A DNA stretch of 64,000 nucleotides from an uncultured SAR86 cluster bacterium (GTDB lineage: Bacteria > Pseudomonadota > Gammaproteobacteria > Magnimaribacterales > AG-339-G14): NCBI GenBank assembly GCA_902587545.1, contig CACILL010000001.1, positions 248,001-312,000 on the forward strand, given 5' to 3'. Positions 1 to 14,814 of this stretch are shown in pieces. How positions within the stretch are numbered: position 1 is the stretch's first letter; each line of letters opens with the position of its first letter. Under the pieces are notes generated by a model. That model did not search any database. It was not told where the DNA came from and saw nothing but the letters and a program-made list of their open reading frames with translations. Made by a program: the position numbers and the translations under genes.

Positions 1-369
1 AAACTAAATGTTGATCTTTCTAATTCTGAAATAGTTACCACATTAAGAGGTTTTTCTAGAAAAAAGGATGGAAAGATTCATACCGATTCAAAATCTAAGA
101 TCATTACACTTCTTTTATATCTAAACGAATCTTGGGAATACGAAACCGGAAAGTTGAGAATGTTAAAGAATGAAGAACACCTAGATGATTTCATAAAAGA
201 AATTCCTGCCACTTTAGGTAGCATTGTTGCGTTTAAGGTGACTGAAAATTGTTTTCATGGATTCTTACCTTTTGAAGGCAAAAGACAGTCTATACAAATG
301 AATTACGTGTATAGAAAAAATGTTAAAACTCACAAATTAAGGCATTTTCTAAGCTCTTTATTTAAATAG
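1..369 (+). CDS. 2OG-Fe(II) oxygenase-like protein, C-terminal part (runs off the window start)
   Basis: Frame 1 is open from base 1 (KLNVDLSNSEIVTTLRGFSRKKDGKIHTDSKSK...); HTD motif plus distal CFHGFLPFEGKRQSIQMNY resemble the prolyl-4-hydroxylase-type HxD...H...R core. Confidence 0.7.
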   Translation, partial: KLNVDLSNSEIVTTLRGFSRKKDGKIHTDSKSKIITLLLYLNESWEYETGKLRMLKNEEHLDDFIKEIPATLGSIVAFKVTENCFHGFLPFEGKRQSIQMNYVYRKNVKTHKLRHFLSSLFK

Positions 370-382
370 AAAACTTTTTCTT

Positions 383-1186
383 ATGAATGAAATTGATGTC
401 GGCGTTGATTTCGGAATTACAAATTCTGATATCGCGATCAAATCAGATGAATCTGTTTCTTACAAAACTTTAAACAGTGAGAAAAATATCCATTTATCTT
501 TTAATAATATAATTAAAGATCTTCAAAGAAATTCTATTCTAAAAAATATATGCGTTACAGGAGGAAAACATCTAGATCTTCCTGATAATTTTGATGGATT
601 AAAAGTTTCAAAAAAGAATGAGATAAGTTGTATTGGTGCTGGGGCCAAATATTTGTCAGGACTAGATTCTGATTTCCTTGTTTTAAGTTGCGGTTCAGGA
701 ACAGCATGTGTTGGATATAAAAATAAAATCTCAACTCATCTTGGGGGTAGCGGTTTAGGTGGAGGAACTATCAGAGGGCTTTGTAAATTAGCTGCGCAAG
801 TTGATGATCCTGAAGAAATTGATGAGTTATCAAAAAAAGGAAGTCAAATTGGAGATTATGTTTTAAAAGATGTTGTTTCCGGTCCTATTGGTTTTCTTCC
901 TGATGACAGTATTGCTGTGCATCTTGGAAACTTAGATATGATTAATAAATTAGAAAAAGAAGATATTTGTAAGTCTATAATTTATCTAGTCGCTACAAAC
1001 ATAGCTCGCTTAGCTGCAACAACGGCAATTTCCTTTAGCTTAGATAAAATAGTTGTTGTAGGCAGGTCTCCAAATTATTCCTTGTACACGGAAGTCCTGA
1101 AAAGATGGATAGAATATTCTGGTTTAGAAGTTATCTTTTTGAAAGATGGAGAATTTGCTACTGCAATTGGTGCTTTAGAAAGCTAA
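383..1186 (+). CDS. Type II pantothenate kinase (Fumble/CoaW family)
   Basis: VDFGITNSDIAI phosphate motif, VTGGKH, SCGSGTACVGY and THLGGSGLGGGTIRGLCKLA motifs typical of type II PanK. Confidence 0.75.
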   Translation: MNEIDVGVDFGITNSDIAIKSDESVSYKTLNSEKNIHLSFNNIIKDLQRNSILKNICVTGGKHLDLPDNFDGLKVSKKNEISCIGAGAKYLSGLDSDFLVLSCGSGTACVGYKNKISTHLGGSGLGGGTIRGLCKLAAQVDDPEEIDELSKKGSQIGDYVLKDVVSGPIGFLPDDSIAVHLGNLDMINKLEKEDICKSIIYLVATNIARLAATTAISFSLDKIVVVGRSPNYSLYTEVLKRWIEYSGLEVIFLKDGEFATAIGALES

Positions 1187-1319
1187 CTAGAAGCCCGACG
1201 ATGTCCTACTCTCGCATGGACGCACCACACTACCATCGGCGCTAAGTGGTTTCACTTCTGAGTTCGGGATGGAATCAGGTGGGACACACTTGCTAATGTC
1301 ATCGGGCAAAATTCTAGTT
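1185..1319 (-). other. 5S processing stem: inverted repeat aactagaa (1185-1192) / ttctagtt (1312-1319)
   Basis: Perfect 8-bp inverted repeat flanking 5S. Confidence 0.5.
1193..1307 (-). rRNA. rrf: 5S ribosomal RNA
   Basis: About 115 nt with terminal complementarity gcccgacga/tcgggc; conserved ttcgggatggaatcaggtggga on the reverse strand; follows 23S. Confidence 0.93.
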
Positions 1320-1358
1320 TCGTATTGTAGATCCTTTGTTTAATTTCAGCGTTATTAA

Positions 1359-4304
<2,946 letters not shown>

Positions 4305-4443
4305 TAAGTCTTTCGAATAATAAGCGCCAAAATTTGCCATTAGCATTTTAAGATAATTATCTTAAAACTTGGTGCACTAATAATTGATAACATTAACTAT
4401 TAGTGTCGTAACTAAATAAATTTAGTTACTGGATCAACAATAC

Positions 4444-4455
4444 TTTTAAAGAACA
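4444..4455 (-). promoter_or_regulatory. boxA-like antitermination site in the 16S-23S spacer
   Basis: Reverse strand TGTTCTTTAAAA, close to boxA consensus TGCTCTTTAACA; same 12-mer occurs in the leader. Confidence 0.75.
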
Positions 4456-4485
4456 CATCACTTATTTTCCTATGAAAATAGTAAG

Positions 4486-6184
<1,699 letters not shown>

Positions 6185-6190
6185 TAATAG

Positions 6191-6202
6191 TTTTAAAGAA
6201 CA
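6191..6202 (-). promoter_or_regulatory. boxA-like antitermination site in the rRNA leader
   Basis: Reverse strand TGTTCTTTAAAA, identical to the spacer copy. Confidence 0.75.
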
Positions 6203-6224
6203 CCCGAACCTATTTTTTTAAGCA

Positions 6225-6265
6225 CGAGCGAGCGATTATACATGGCTTTGAGTAATAAGAAAGCG
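6225..6265 (-). promoter_or_regulatory. Probable rrn promoter
   Basis: Reverse strand perfect -10 TATAAT (6235-6240) followed by a GC-rich discriminator cgctcgctcg; no clear -35. Confidence 0.5.
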
Positions 6266-6270
6266 AAGAT

Positions 6271-7494
6271 TTAGCCTTTTTTTAGCTTTATTTTTAAGTG
6301 CTTCAGCTTACCTACTTGATAGGTGTTTTCAGATGGATTTTGAACAGAAATAGCTGCGTCCGAAATCTTTTTTCCATCTATTTTTACTGCACCTTGAGCG
6401 ATCATTCTCCTAGCTTCTGATTTACTTTTACAAAGTTTATAGTCTCCCAGTTCCTCACTGGACAACAGGTCTAAAATAGATATTGAAGATGCTTTCATAG
6501 AAAGCTTAATCAATTTAATTTCTGCTGGATCATTTCCTTTAGAAAATCTATTTGTGAATTCTTCTTCAGCAAGAAGTGCTTTTTCTTCGCCATGAAATCT
6601 TGTCACAATTTCTAATGAAAGCATTTTTTTTGCTTCCATAGGATTTAAACCTTGATCAGTTTTTTTCTTGAGTTTTTTAATCTCATCAGATGTCTTGAAA
6701 CTTAATAAATTGAAGTATCGCCACATTAAGTCATCTGAGATTGACATAATTTTGCCAAACATATCGTTTGGACTTTCTTGCAGGCCGATATAATTATTTA
6801 AGGATTTTGACATTTTCTTTACGCCATCCGTCCCTTCCAAAATTGGCAGAGTCATAATGATCTGCTCTTCCATACCGAAAGATTTTTGAATATCTCTGCC
6901 TACCAAAAGATTAAACTTTTGGTCAGTTCCTCCAAGCTCTACATCTGATTTGAGTTCAAAAGAATCATATCCTTGGACAAGAGGATATATAAATTCATGA
7001 ATTGAGATAGGTTTGTTCCCTTTATATCTTTTGCTGAAATCATCTCTTTCTAGCATGCGAGCTACTGTCATCTTTGAGCTTAAATTAATGAGCTCGGCAC
7101 TAGTCATTTTTTTAAACCATGAGGAATTAAACTCTATTTTTGTTTTTTTCTTATCTAAAATTTTGAAAATTTGTTCTTGGTAGGTTTCAGAATTTTTTTT
7201 AAGTTGCTCTACCGTTAATATTGGACGAGTTTCGCTAACACCCGAAGGATCGCCTATCATTCCGGTGAAATCTCCAATTAAAAAGACAACCTGATGTCCA
7301 AGATCTTGAAATTGTTTTAATTTATTGATCAAAACAGTGTGGCCCAGGTGTAAGTCAGGAGCAGTTGGATCAAATCCAGCTTTGATAACTAAAGGTTTAT
7401 TTTTATTTAATTTTTTTTCTAGACCTTTTTCAGGGATGATTTCTTCTACCCCGCGTTTTAATATTTCTAATTTTTCTGAAGTTGATAAACTCAT
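6271..7494 (-). CDS. tyrS: Tyrosyl-tRNA synthetase
   Basis: [18 protein letters not shown] (HIGH), KMSKS, C-terminal S4 domain. Confidence 0.97.
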   Translation of the reverse strand: MSLSTSEKLEILKRGVEEIIPEKGLEKKLNKNKPLVIKAGFDPTAPDLHLGHTVLINKLKQFQDLGHQVVFLIGDFTGMIGDPSGVSETRPILTVEQLKKNSETYQEQIFKILDKKKTKIEFNSSWFKKMTSAELINLSSKMTVARMLERDDFSKRYKGNKPISIHEFIYPLVQGYDSFELKSDVELGGTDQKFNLLVGRDIQKSFGMEEQIIMTLPILEGTDGVKKMSKSLNNYIGLQESPNDMFGKIMSISDDLMWRYFNLLSFKTSDEIKKLKKKTDQGLNPMEAKKMLSLEIVTRFHGEEKALLAEEEFTNRFSKGNDPAEIKLIKLSMKASSISILDLLSSEELGDYKLCKSKSEARRMIAQGAVKIDGKKISDAAISVQNPSENTYQVGKLKHLKIKLKKG

Positions 7495-7558
7495 GAATGT
7501 AATTATTTATTTCTCAAAAAATTTATATATTTCTTGAAATGATACTCTAAAAATGTGA

Positions 7559-8845
7559 ATGAAAAATTTAATTCTTGATATTAAGTATTATTTGCTCTTT
7601 CTGTTAGTTGTATTAGCTGCATTCTATTTATATTTAAATTTTGGAATGAATTTCAATAAGAATTTCTCTCCAGAAATAATTGCAGATGCATCCTTCAGAG
7701 ACGAAATAACTCTTAAAGAGAATCAAAGTGATCAAATCTTTAAGGGAGCTTTATCAAAAAAAATAAGAGTAGATAAATATGACACTTTAATAAAGATATT
7801 AAGCTCTAATGAAGTAGATGGTAAATACGTAAAAGCCTTAATAAAGACTAAGGGTTCTGAGAAGCTTGCCAATATAAAAACCGGTGATATTGTAGAAATC
7901 TCATTCACTGAAAACAAAATACCTAAAGAAATATTTGTAACCAGAAATGGTTTGAAGGGAGTTTTGGCGGAATTCAAAGACAAAACTTACTCCATCAAAA
8001 ATCACGAAAGAATTCCAGAGGTAATTGAAAGATTTGCATCTGTGACCATTGATGAATCTTTATATCAATCAGCTTTGAAAGAAGGAATATCAGATAGCGT
8101 AATTATGGATTTGGTTTTTATATTCGGCTGGGACATAGATTTTGTTTTTGATATTAGATCAGGAGATAGTTTTGAAATTCTTTATGAAGAATATTTTTAT
8201 AAAGGAGAAAAAATCAAAAATGGAGATATTAAAGCTGCGAGATTTAAAAGAGGAAAAAAAGTTTTTTCAGCGATAAGATTCTTTTCCAAAGTGTCAGGAA
8301 CAAAAGAGTATTTTTCGACTAGAGGAGAAAATGTTAAAAAAGCTTTTTTAAGAACGCCTGTGGAATTTTCTTACATAAGTTCTCGTTACAATCTTAAAAG
8401 AAAACATCCGGTACTAAATAAAATTAGAGCTCATACAGGTGTAGATTATGCAGCGCCGACTGGAACTCCAGTTCGATCAACAAGCTCAGGAACAGTATCT
8501 TTCATTGGGAACAAAGGTGGATATGGGAAGTTAATTGAAGTGAAGCATTCTGAAGACTACTCTACTCGCTATGCGCACTTATCAAAATTTAATCCTAGAC
8601 TGAGTAATGGTTCAAAGGTTGAGCAAGGCGAGACTATTGGATACGTTGGCCAAACAGGATTAGCAACAGGTCCGCACTTACACTATGAATTTAGAGTTGG
8701 AGGTAATCACACTAATCCCTTGACCGTTAAGCTACCGGATGCAAAGCCAATATCGGAAGTTGAAAAAAAAGAATTTTTTGATCACGCCATAAAAATGATA
8801 AATCGACTTGATGAGCTATTTCTAAAATTTTATGCCGAAGTCTGA
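7559..8845 (+). CDS. M23 family metallopeptidase (MepM-like)
   Basis: N-terminal TM; HTGVDYAAPTGTPV...GYGKLIEVKH...ATGPHLHYEF LytM motifs. Confidence 0.93.
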   Translation: MKNLILDIKYYLLFLLVVLAAFYLYLNFGMNFNKNFSPEIIADASFRDEITLKENQSDQIFKGALSKKIRVDKYDTLIKILSSNEVDGKYVKALIKTKGSEKLANIKTGDIVEISFTENKIPKEIFVTRNGLKGVLAEFKDKTYSIKNHERIPEVIERFASVTIDESLYQSALKEGISDSVIMDLVFIFGWDIDFVFDIRSGDSFEILYEEYFYKGEKIKNGDIKAARFKRGKKVFSAIRFFSKVSGTKEYFSTRGENVKKAFLRTPVEFSYISSRYNLKRKHPVLNKIRAHTGVDYAAPTGTPVRSTSSGTVSFIGNKGGYGKLIEVKHSEDYSTRYAHLSKFNPRLSNGSKVEQGETIGYVGQTGLATGPHLHYEFRVGGNHTNPLTVKLPDAKPISEVEKKEFFDHAIKMINRLDELFLKFYAEV

Positions 8846-9953
8846 TTTATATATTGGAGTTCTCTCTGGAACTTCAGCAGATTCTATAGATGCTTTATTA
8901 GTTGATTTTTCAAACTCGATTAAAGTTATTGATCGTTTTTCAAAAAAAATACCTAAAGCAGTTAAAAATAAAATATTTGAACTTGTCCTAAATAAAAAAA
9001 TTCCTAACTACGCTAACCGACAAACGGAGTTAGATGACATTCTTGGTGAACTTATAGGCAAATCTATTAACCAACTAATTAAAAGAGCTAAGATAGATAA
9101 GCAAATGGTAAAGGCCATTGGAAGTCATGGACAGACAATAAAACACAGCTCTTCGAGAAAAAATCCCTTTAGTTTACAAATTGGAAATCCAGAGTTAGTT
9201 AGAAGGTATACAGGCATCAAAGTAGTTTATGGGTTCCGACAAAGCGATATAGCAAACGGAGGAATGGGTGCCCCCCTAACACCAGCTTTTCATAATGAGT
9301 ATATGTCTCAAGCAAAAGTTAATCGTGCAATTGTCAATATTGGCGGAATAACGAATGTAACTTTGCTACCTGCAAAAGGAGAAGTTCTTGGATGGGACAT
9401 CGGACCTGGGAATTGCCTCATAGATCAAGCCATGAAAAATATCACCAATGGAAAAAAGCAATTTGATAACAAGGGACTCCTGGCAAAGAAAGGAAATCCT
9501 CAAGTATTGGAAAATACCATCAAGAAATTTCTCAATACGAGTTACTTTAAAAATCCAATTCCTAAGAGTCAGACAGTTGAGAATTATGACTTAAAAAAAT
9601 TTAGATTTGATCCTTCAGAAATAAAGAAGTTAAAAGATGAAGATTTAATTTCAGGCTTAACCGAAATTACATTTCAATCAATTTTAAGAGACCTACAGAA
9701 ATACTGTAATGAAAAATATGAAATTTACTTTTGTGGGGGTGGAACAAAAAATAATTATTTAATGGATAGATTTAAAGAACTGAATATAGATAATCTGCAA
9801 TTCTTTAAAACTTCAGATTTAGGCATTGACCCACTTGATGTTGAGGCTATGACTTTTGCCTGGTTGGCAAAGAAAAGACTAGAAAAACAAAAAATTAAAC
9901 TGACCAGCGTTACCGGATCTAAACCTTGTTTGATGGGTAAAGTAATAAGCTAA
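8832..9953 (+). CDS. anmK: Anhydro-N-acetylmuramic acid kinase
   Basis: [50 protein letters not shown]. Confidence 0.95.
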   Translation: MPKSDLYIGVLSGTSADSIDALLVDFSNSIKVIDRFSKKIPKAVKNKIFELVLNKKIPNYANRQTELDDILGELIGKSINQLIKRAKIDKQMVKAIGSHGQTIKHSSSRKNPFSLQIGNPELVRRYTGIKVVYGFRQSDIANGGMGAPLTPAFHNEYMSQAKVNRAIVNIGGITNVTLLPAKGEVLGWDIGPGNCLIDQAMKNITNGKKQFDNKGLLAKKGNPQVLENTIKKFLNTSYFKNPIPKSQTVENYDLKKFRFDPSEIKKLKDEDLISGLTEITFQSILRDLQKYCNEKYEIYFCGGGTKNNYLMDRFKELNIDNLQFFKTSDLGIDPLDVEAMTFAWLAKKRLEKQKIKLTSVTGSKPCLMGKVIS

Positions 9954-10297
9954 ATTGAAAAAGAAGCTCCACAACCACATGTTGTAGTTGCATTTGGATT
10001 TTCAATGATGAATTTAGATCCTTCTAAATTTTCTACATAATCCAAAGTTGATCCAAAAAGGTATTGAATACTTAGAGAATCAATCAATACCGATACTTCT
10101 TCTTCTTTCAAGACCGTGTCATCGTCTTCAGCTTTATCATCTAACTTAAAACCATATTGAAAACCTGAACAACCTCCTCCGGTTACAAAAACTCTAAGGT
10201 GAAGATTTTTTTTGTTTTCTTCGGCTATTAGATTTTTAACCTTTAAAACAGCATTTTCAGTAATGTTAAGCTCTTTTGGAACAAATTTTTCAACCAT
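9950..10297 (-). CDS. erpA: Iron-sulfur cluster insertion protein ErpA
   Basis: A-type carrier: [11 protein letters not shown]...TTCGCGASF. Confidence 0.93.
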   Translation of the reverse strand: MVEKFVPKELNITENAVLKVKNLIAEENKKNLHLRVFVTGGGCSGFQYGFKLDDKAEDDDTVLKEEEVSVLIDSLSIQYLFGSTLDYVENLEGSKFIIENPNATTTCGCGASFSI

Positions 10298-10298
10298 A

Positions 10299-11279
10299 TC
10301 AACTACTCATTATATCCAAACATTGTATAGCTTGGCTTGCGGCACCCTTTAAAAGATTATCAATTGCCGAATTAACAACAATTGTATTACTTTGAAAAGC
10401 ATATGAAACCGATATATCGCAATAGAATGTATTAATTACCTCTTTGATTTCAGCAATTTCTCCCTTTTCTTTGATCCTTACTAATTTATGCTTCTCATAA
10501 TGACTTTCATATAATTCATTCAGGTTTAGATCATTTTGGGTCACTTCACAATAAAGTGTCACATATTCTCCTCTAAAAAGCGGCAAAAGATGTGGGATGA
10601 AAATGATCTCATGATCAAGATTGAATTCCATTTTTAAGAAATCCTTTATTTCCGGTTGGTGTCTATGAAAACCAACATTATAAGATTTAAAATTGTCTTT
10701 GATATCCTCTTCAAGACCGTTTTCTACAGAAGACTTACCAGCTCCACTTATTCCGGATTTAGCATCCAAAATAATTTTTGAATTTTTTTGTAAGTATGGA
10801 ATGACTGGAAGCAAACCAAGAATGGAAGCAGTAGGATAACATCCGGGTACTGCCACTAAATTTGCTGCTTTAATTTTTTCTGCAGAATATTCAGGTAAGC
10901 CATAAATAGCCTGAGGCAAAAGATCATCTGCCCTATGCTTGCTGTCATAAGTTTCTTGCCAAAGTTTTCCATTGGATAGTCTAAAATCTGCCGATAGATC
11001 AATAACTTTTACCCCTTTTTTTAAAATCTCTGGAACATAGTCCATTGAGTAGTCATGTTTGGTCGCAAAAAAAACATAATCAAGATTGTCAGGCATTTGA
11101 TCTATAGGTTGTAACACTAATTTACTCTTCGTTTTAGAATGAACCTCTTTATATTGCTTTCCTTCATGCGAAAAAGAACAGACAAAGGTAAGACTCAGAT
11201 CTTCCCTAGATTCGATAATTGAAGCAAGCTCCTCTCCCACGTAGCCTGTAGCGCCTACTATTCCTATATTTAAAGACAT
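10299..11279 (-). CDS. argC: N-acetyl-gamma-glutamyl-phosphate reductase
   Basis: [32 protein letters not shown]. Confidence 0.96.
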   Translation of the reverse strand: MSLNIGIVGATGYVGEELASIIESREDLSLTFVCSFSHEGKQYKEVHSKTKSKLVLQPIDQMPDNLDYVFFATKHDYSMDYVPEILKKGVKVIDLSADFRLSNGKLWQETYDSKHRADDLLPQAIYGLPEYSAEKIKAANLVAVPGCYPTASILGLLPVIPYLQKNSKIILDAKSGISGAGKSSVENGLEEDIKDNFKSYNVGFHRHQPEIKDFLKMEFNLDHEIIFIPHLLPLFRGEYVTLYCEVTQNDLNLNELYESHYEKHKLVRIKEKGEIAEIKEVINTFYCDISVSYAFQSNTIVVNSAIDNLLKGAASQAIQCLDIMSS

Positions 11280-11320
11280 TTATTTATTTTTAATTTTGCA
11301 AAAACATTATACTTTATTGC

Positions 11321-12082
11321 ATGATCAAGGATGATAACCTAATTCTATCTATCGCCGGACACGACCCCACCGGTGGAGCCGGGATTCAAGTTGACGCGCA
11401 AATTGCAAATCATCTTGGGAAGCACTGTCTCTCAATTCTTACTTGTGAGACTATTCAGAATTTAAAAAGTTTTGAAAAAATCATTCCTCAAGAAGAAAAA
11501 TATATTCAAGAATCTTTTAATAATCTTTTAAAAAATTTTTCACTGAAGTATTTCAAGATTGGCTTGATCCCAAACATCCAAATAGCTCATAAATTAGGTA
11601 ACTTAATTACTTCGAACAAACCTGAGTTAGTTGTGATTGATCCCATCTTGAAATCAGGAACTGGAAAAAAACTTTTTCTAAAAAAAGATTTGAATTCACT
11701 CATGCAAAAGCTCTATAAGAAAGCAACTCTGTTGACGCCAAACGTCTATGAATTGAAAACACTAACAAACAAAAAAAATATTTTTGATGGTATTTTATTT
11801 TTACTTGATCAAGGTATTGAAAATGTTTATGTAACTGGAGAATTAAAAAAAGGAAAAATTAGAAATCATCTCTACTCAAAAGGCGAGTTAGTAAATATCG
11901 ATGAAGTTCCTCAGATTAAAACTACCATTCATGGAAGCGGGTGTGCTTTATCAACATCCATCTTATGCTTTTTGGTAAATAAAAAAAGTTTGAAGGAAGC
12001 TTGTTCAAAATCACAAAACCTTATGAGGGTTTTAGTAAAAAACTCAAGAAATCATATTCATCAGAATATTCTTAAAATCTAA
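11321..12082 (+). CDS. thiD: Hydroxymethylpyrimidine/phosphomethylpyrimidine kinase
   Basis: SIAGHDPTGGAGIQVD, TPNVYEL, HGSGCALSTSI. Confidence 0.92.
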   Translation: MIKDDNLILSIAGHDPTGGAGIQVDAQIANHLGKHCLSILTCETIQNLKSFEKIIPQEEKYIQESFNNLLKNFSLKYFKIGLIPNIQIAHKLGNLITSNKPELVVIDPILKSGTGKKLFLKKDLNSLMQKLYKKATLLTPNVYELKTLTNKKNIFDGILFLLDQGIENVYVTGELKKGKIRNHLYSKGELVNIDEVPQIKTTIHGSGCALSTSILCFLVNKKSLKEACSKSQNLMRVLVKNSRNHIHQNILKI

Positions 12083-12084
12083 TA

Positions 12085-12711
12085 ATGATCCAAGGACTTT
12101 ATGCAATTACGCCTTCTGGCTTGGAAGAAAACGATTTGCTTACTAAAACCGAAGTCTTGCTCAAAGAAGGAATTAAACTCATTCAGTACAGAGACAAAAT
12201 TCTTGATAAAAAGACTCTTCAAGAAAAAGCTCATGCGCTTTTGAAATTGACAAAAAAATATGGAGCCAAGTTAGTTATCAATGATCACATAGAAATTTGC
12301 TTGGAAATAAGTGCCGATGGCTTTCACCTGGGTTTAGAGGATTACTCATCTGAAGGAAACGTAGAGCTCTTAAAAAAGAATAAAGAATTTATTTCAAAAA
12401 ATTTGATATGCGGCTTATCTTGCAAATGGAATAAAGAGCTGGTGGTAAATCCTCCTGAAAATGAAATCAAATGGACTTATTTGGCAGTTGGGTCTTTTTA
12501 TCCATCCAATACTAAGTCAGCTATTCACGAGACAAATGAGAGCGTAAAAAGGAAATTCCTCAGCTATACTGATAAGCCTCTCGTGGCTATTGGAGGTATC
12601 AATAAAAAAAACATTGGGGAAGTTAGGAGTTTAGGCTATTCCTGTTTTGCTCTAAGTGAATCCCTCTTTAAAAATCCTCAACATGTTTTAAATGAGTATA
12701 GAAGGTTATGA
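12085..12711 (+). CDS. thiE: Thiamine-phosphate synthase
   Basis: LYAITP, LIQYRDK, LVINDHIEI, GFHLG, VAIGGIN. Confidence 0.92.
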   Translation: MIQGLYAITPSGLEENDLLTKTEVLLKEGIKLIQYRDKILDKKTLQEKAHALLKLTKKYGAKLVINDHIEICLEISADGFHLGLEDYSSEGNVELLKKNKEFISKNLICGLSCKWNKELVVNPPENEIKWTYLAVGSFYPSNTKSAIHETNESVKRKFLSYTDKPLVAIGGINKKNIGEVRSLGYSCFALSESLFKNPQHVLNEYRRL

Positions 12712-13688
12712 AAGTTATTGGTTTTGGCGCAGCACTAGTAGATAAGCAATTTCTTATCAAAGATGATGCGCTAAATGATCTAGGTATTGAAAAAGGTTTA
12801 ATGACTTTAAATTCTGAAGAGGAGCAGAATGAGCTACTCACTTTTCTACAAAATCAAAATTACGATCAAATATCTTCGTGTGGTGGGTCAGCAACTAATA
12901 GTATTTATGCAGCTGCAGCTTTAGGAACCAGTTCTGGCTTCATTGGCAAAGTTGCAGAAGATGAAGATGGCGCAATCTATAATGCCGATTTGAAAGACAA
13001 TAATATTGAAATATCAAACTGCATCACATCATCAAATGGTAAAACCGGAAACTGTATTGTTTTAATTACCCCAGATGCAGAAAGAACAATGAATACTTAT
13101 CTAGGTGTGAGTTCTGAAACAAAATTTTCTGAAATAAATTTCGAGCAAGTTTCTGCAACAAATTTGCTCTTTATGGAAGCTTATGTAGTTACTTCACCTG
13201 ATACAAAAGATACCGCAAAGAAACTCATCAAAAGCTGTCACGAATCCAATATCAAAATAGCTTTGAGTCTTTCTGATCCTGGAATTGTGGCCGGTTTCAA
13301 AGATGAACTGAAATCCTGGATGAACGTGAAAATAGATTACGTATTTTGTAACCATGAAGAAGCAAAAACTTTTTGTGATGCAAATGAGTTCGATGACTTA
13401 CGAAACTATGCAAAAACAATTTTTATCACCAACGGAGTAAACCCAACTATGGTTCTTGAAGAAAATCAAACCTATGAGGTATCCGCTTATGAAGCTAAGG
13501 CAGTTGACACTAATGGTGCTGGAGATATGTTTGCGGGCGGCGTAATTCACGGTTTAAGTGAAGGCTGGGAAAATGCAGAATCAGTAAGATTTGGTAACTT
13601 TCTGGCTTCAAAAGGGGTTGCTGAAATTGGACCCAGACTTAAAAAAAATAAGTACATGGAACATTTAAAGGAGTTCTCTAAAAAATAA
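12708..13688 (+). CDS. PfkB-family (adenosine-type) carbohydrate kinase
   Basis: GGSATNSIYAAAALG and VDTNGAGDMFAGGVIHGL signatures. Confidence 0.9.
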   Translation: MKVIGFGAALVDKQFLIKDDALNDLGIEKGLMTLNSEEEQNELLTFLQNQNYDQISSCGGSATNSIYAAAALGTSSGFIGKVAEDEDGAIYNADLKDNNIEISNCITSSNGKTGNCIVLITPDAERTMNTYLGVSSETKFSEINFEQVSATNLLFMEAYVVTSPDTKDTAKKLIKSCHESNIKIALSLSDPGIVAGFKDELKSWMNVKIDYVFCNHEEAKTFCDANEFDDLRNYAKTIFITNGVNPTMVLEENQTYEVSAYEAKAVDTNGAGDMFAGGVIHGLSEGWENAESVRFGNFLASKGVAEIGPRLKKNKYMEHLKEFSKK

Positions 13689-13742
13689 AAAAATTAACTG
13701 GATACTTTCATCTTCTTTTGATAAATTCTGCTCTTCAAAATT

Positions 13743-14351
13743 ATGGTTACTAAAAATTCCAAAAAACCAACCAAAGCAAAAAAGCCTGCAGCTAAAAAAA
13801 TAACTAAGGTACAAAAAAAACCAGTAAAGAAGCATGTTGCAAAGAAACCATCCAAACCAGTAAAAAAAGCAGCTGCTGCTAAAAAGGCACCAAAAAAAGC
13901 GGCAGTCAAAGTCAGCGCTTCTCCAACGGATTTTTCAGCTTTCTTAAAGAATTTCCAACCTTATAGGTCAAAAAAATCGGAAAAATACATGAACAGAAAT
14001 CAGCAGAAGCATTTTCTTGGAATGCTGACCGCTTGGAAAGAAGCTCTTATTGAAGAACAAGAAAAAACTGAACAATTAATTCAACAAGATCAAAGTAATT
14101 TTCCAGATTCTTTGGATCGTGCTGCAAAAGAAGAAGAATTTATGCTGGAATTGAGAAAAAGAGAAAGAGAACGAAAACTCATAGCGAAGATTGATCTTTC
14201 TCTGAAGGACTTAGAAGATAATCTCTACGGTTATTGTGAATCCTGTGGTGTTGAAATTGGTATCAAAAGACTGGAAGCCAGACCGACTGCAACCAAATGC
14301 ATTGATTGCAAAACCGTCGACGAGATTAAAGAAAAGCAACAGTTCGGTTAA
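13743..14351 (+). CDS. dksA: DksA with Lys/Ala/Pro-rich N-terminal extension
   Basis: YGYCESCGVEIGIKRLEARPTATKCIDCK zinc finger; about 55-residue basic repetitive N-terminus. Confidence 0.93.
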   Translation: MVTKNSKKPTKAKKPAAKKITKVQKKPVKKHVAKKPSKPVKKAAAAKKAPKKAAVKVSASPTDFSAFLKNFQPYRSKKSEKYMNRNQQKHFLGMLTAWKEALIEEQEKTEQLIQQDQSNFPDSLDRAAKEEEFMLELRKRERERKLIAKIDLSLKDLEDNLYGYCESCGVEIGIKRLEARPTATKCIDCKTVDEIKEKQQFG

Positions 14352-14791
14352 TGTCGTCGCATCTTGCGTACTTGGTTTTAGGCTCTAACTTAGGGAATCG
14401 ATCAACAAATCTCATAAATGCTAAGACAGAAATAAGAGCACTTTCTGAAACAAAAATTCTAAAAGAAAGCGAAATCTATAAGTCTCCTGCTTACGGTCCA
14501 ATTGACCAGCCATTTTTTTTCAATCTTGCTTTGGAAGTTGAAACGAAGTTCTCGCCTTTGGTGTTTCTTGAGCATCTACAAAAAATTGAAACGAAACTCA
14601 AACGCAAAAAAGATTCTCACATGAAACCTCGAACCATTGATATCGATATTGTATTTTTTGATGATGAAACAATAGAAACGCCTCTTTTAAAAGTGCCTCA
14701 CTACGATTGGCAAAATCGAGACTTTTTCATAAACCCGCTCAAAGAAATAAATTGCCAAGCTCAAGAATTTAAAAACTTTAGCTTTGACTAA
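14351..14791 (+). CDS. folK: 2-amino-4-hydroxy-6-hydroxymethyldihydropteridine diphosphokinase
   Basis: LGSNLGNRSTNL, KPRTIDIDIVFFDD. Confidence 0.93.
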   Translation: MSSHLAYLVLGSNLGNRSTNLINAKTEIRALSETKILKESEIYKSPAYGPIDQPFFFNLALEVETKFSPLVFLEHLQKIETKLKRKKDSHMKPRTIDIDIVFFDDETIETPLLKVPHYDWQNRDFFINPLKEINCQAQEFKNFSFD

Positions 14792-14814
14792 AGTTTTCAA
14801 GATAGAATTATTTT

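Noticed and set aside
7325-7537. ORF with [12 protein letters not shown] peptide
   Set aside because: Antisense to tyrS 5' end; resembles the spurious translation seen over tRNA-like sequence, but no tRNA folds here.
13694-13909. Phe/Ala-rich antisense ORF over dksA
   Set aside because: Mirror image of the Lys/Ala codons of the DksA tail on the opposite strand.
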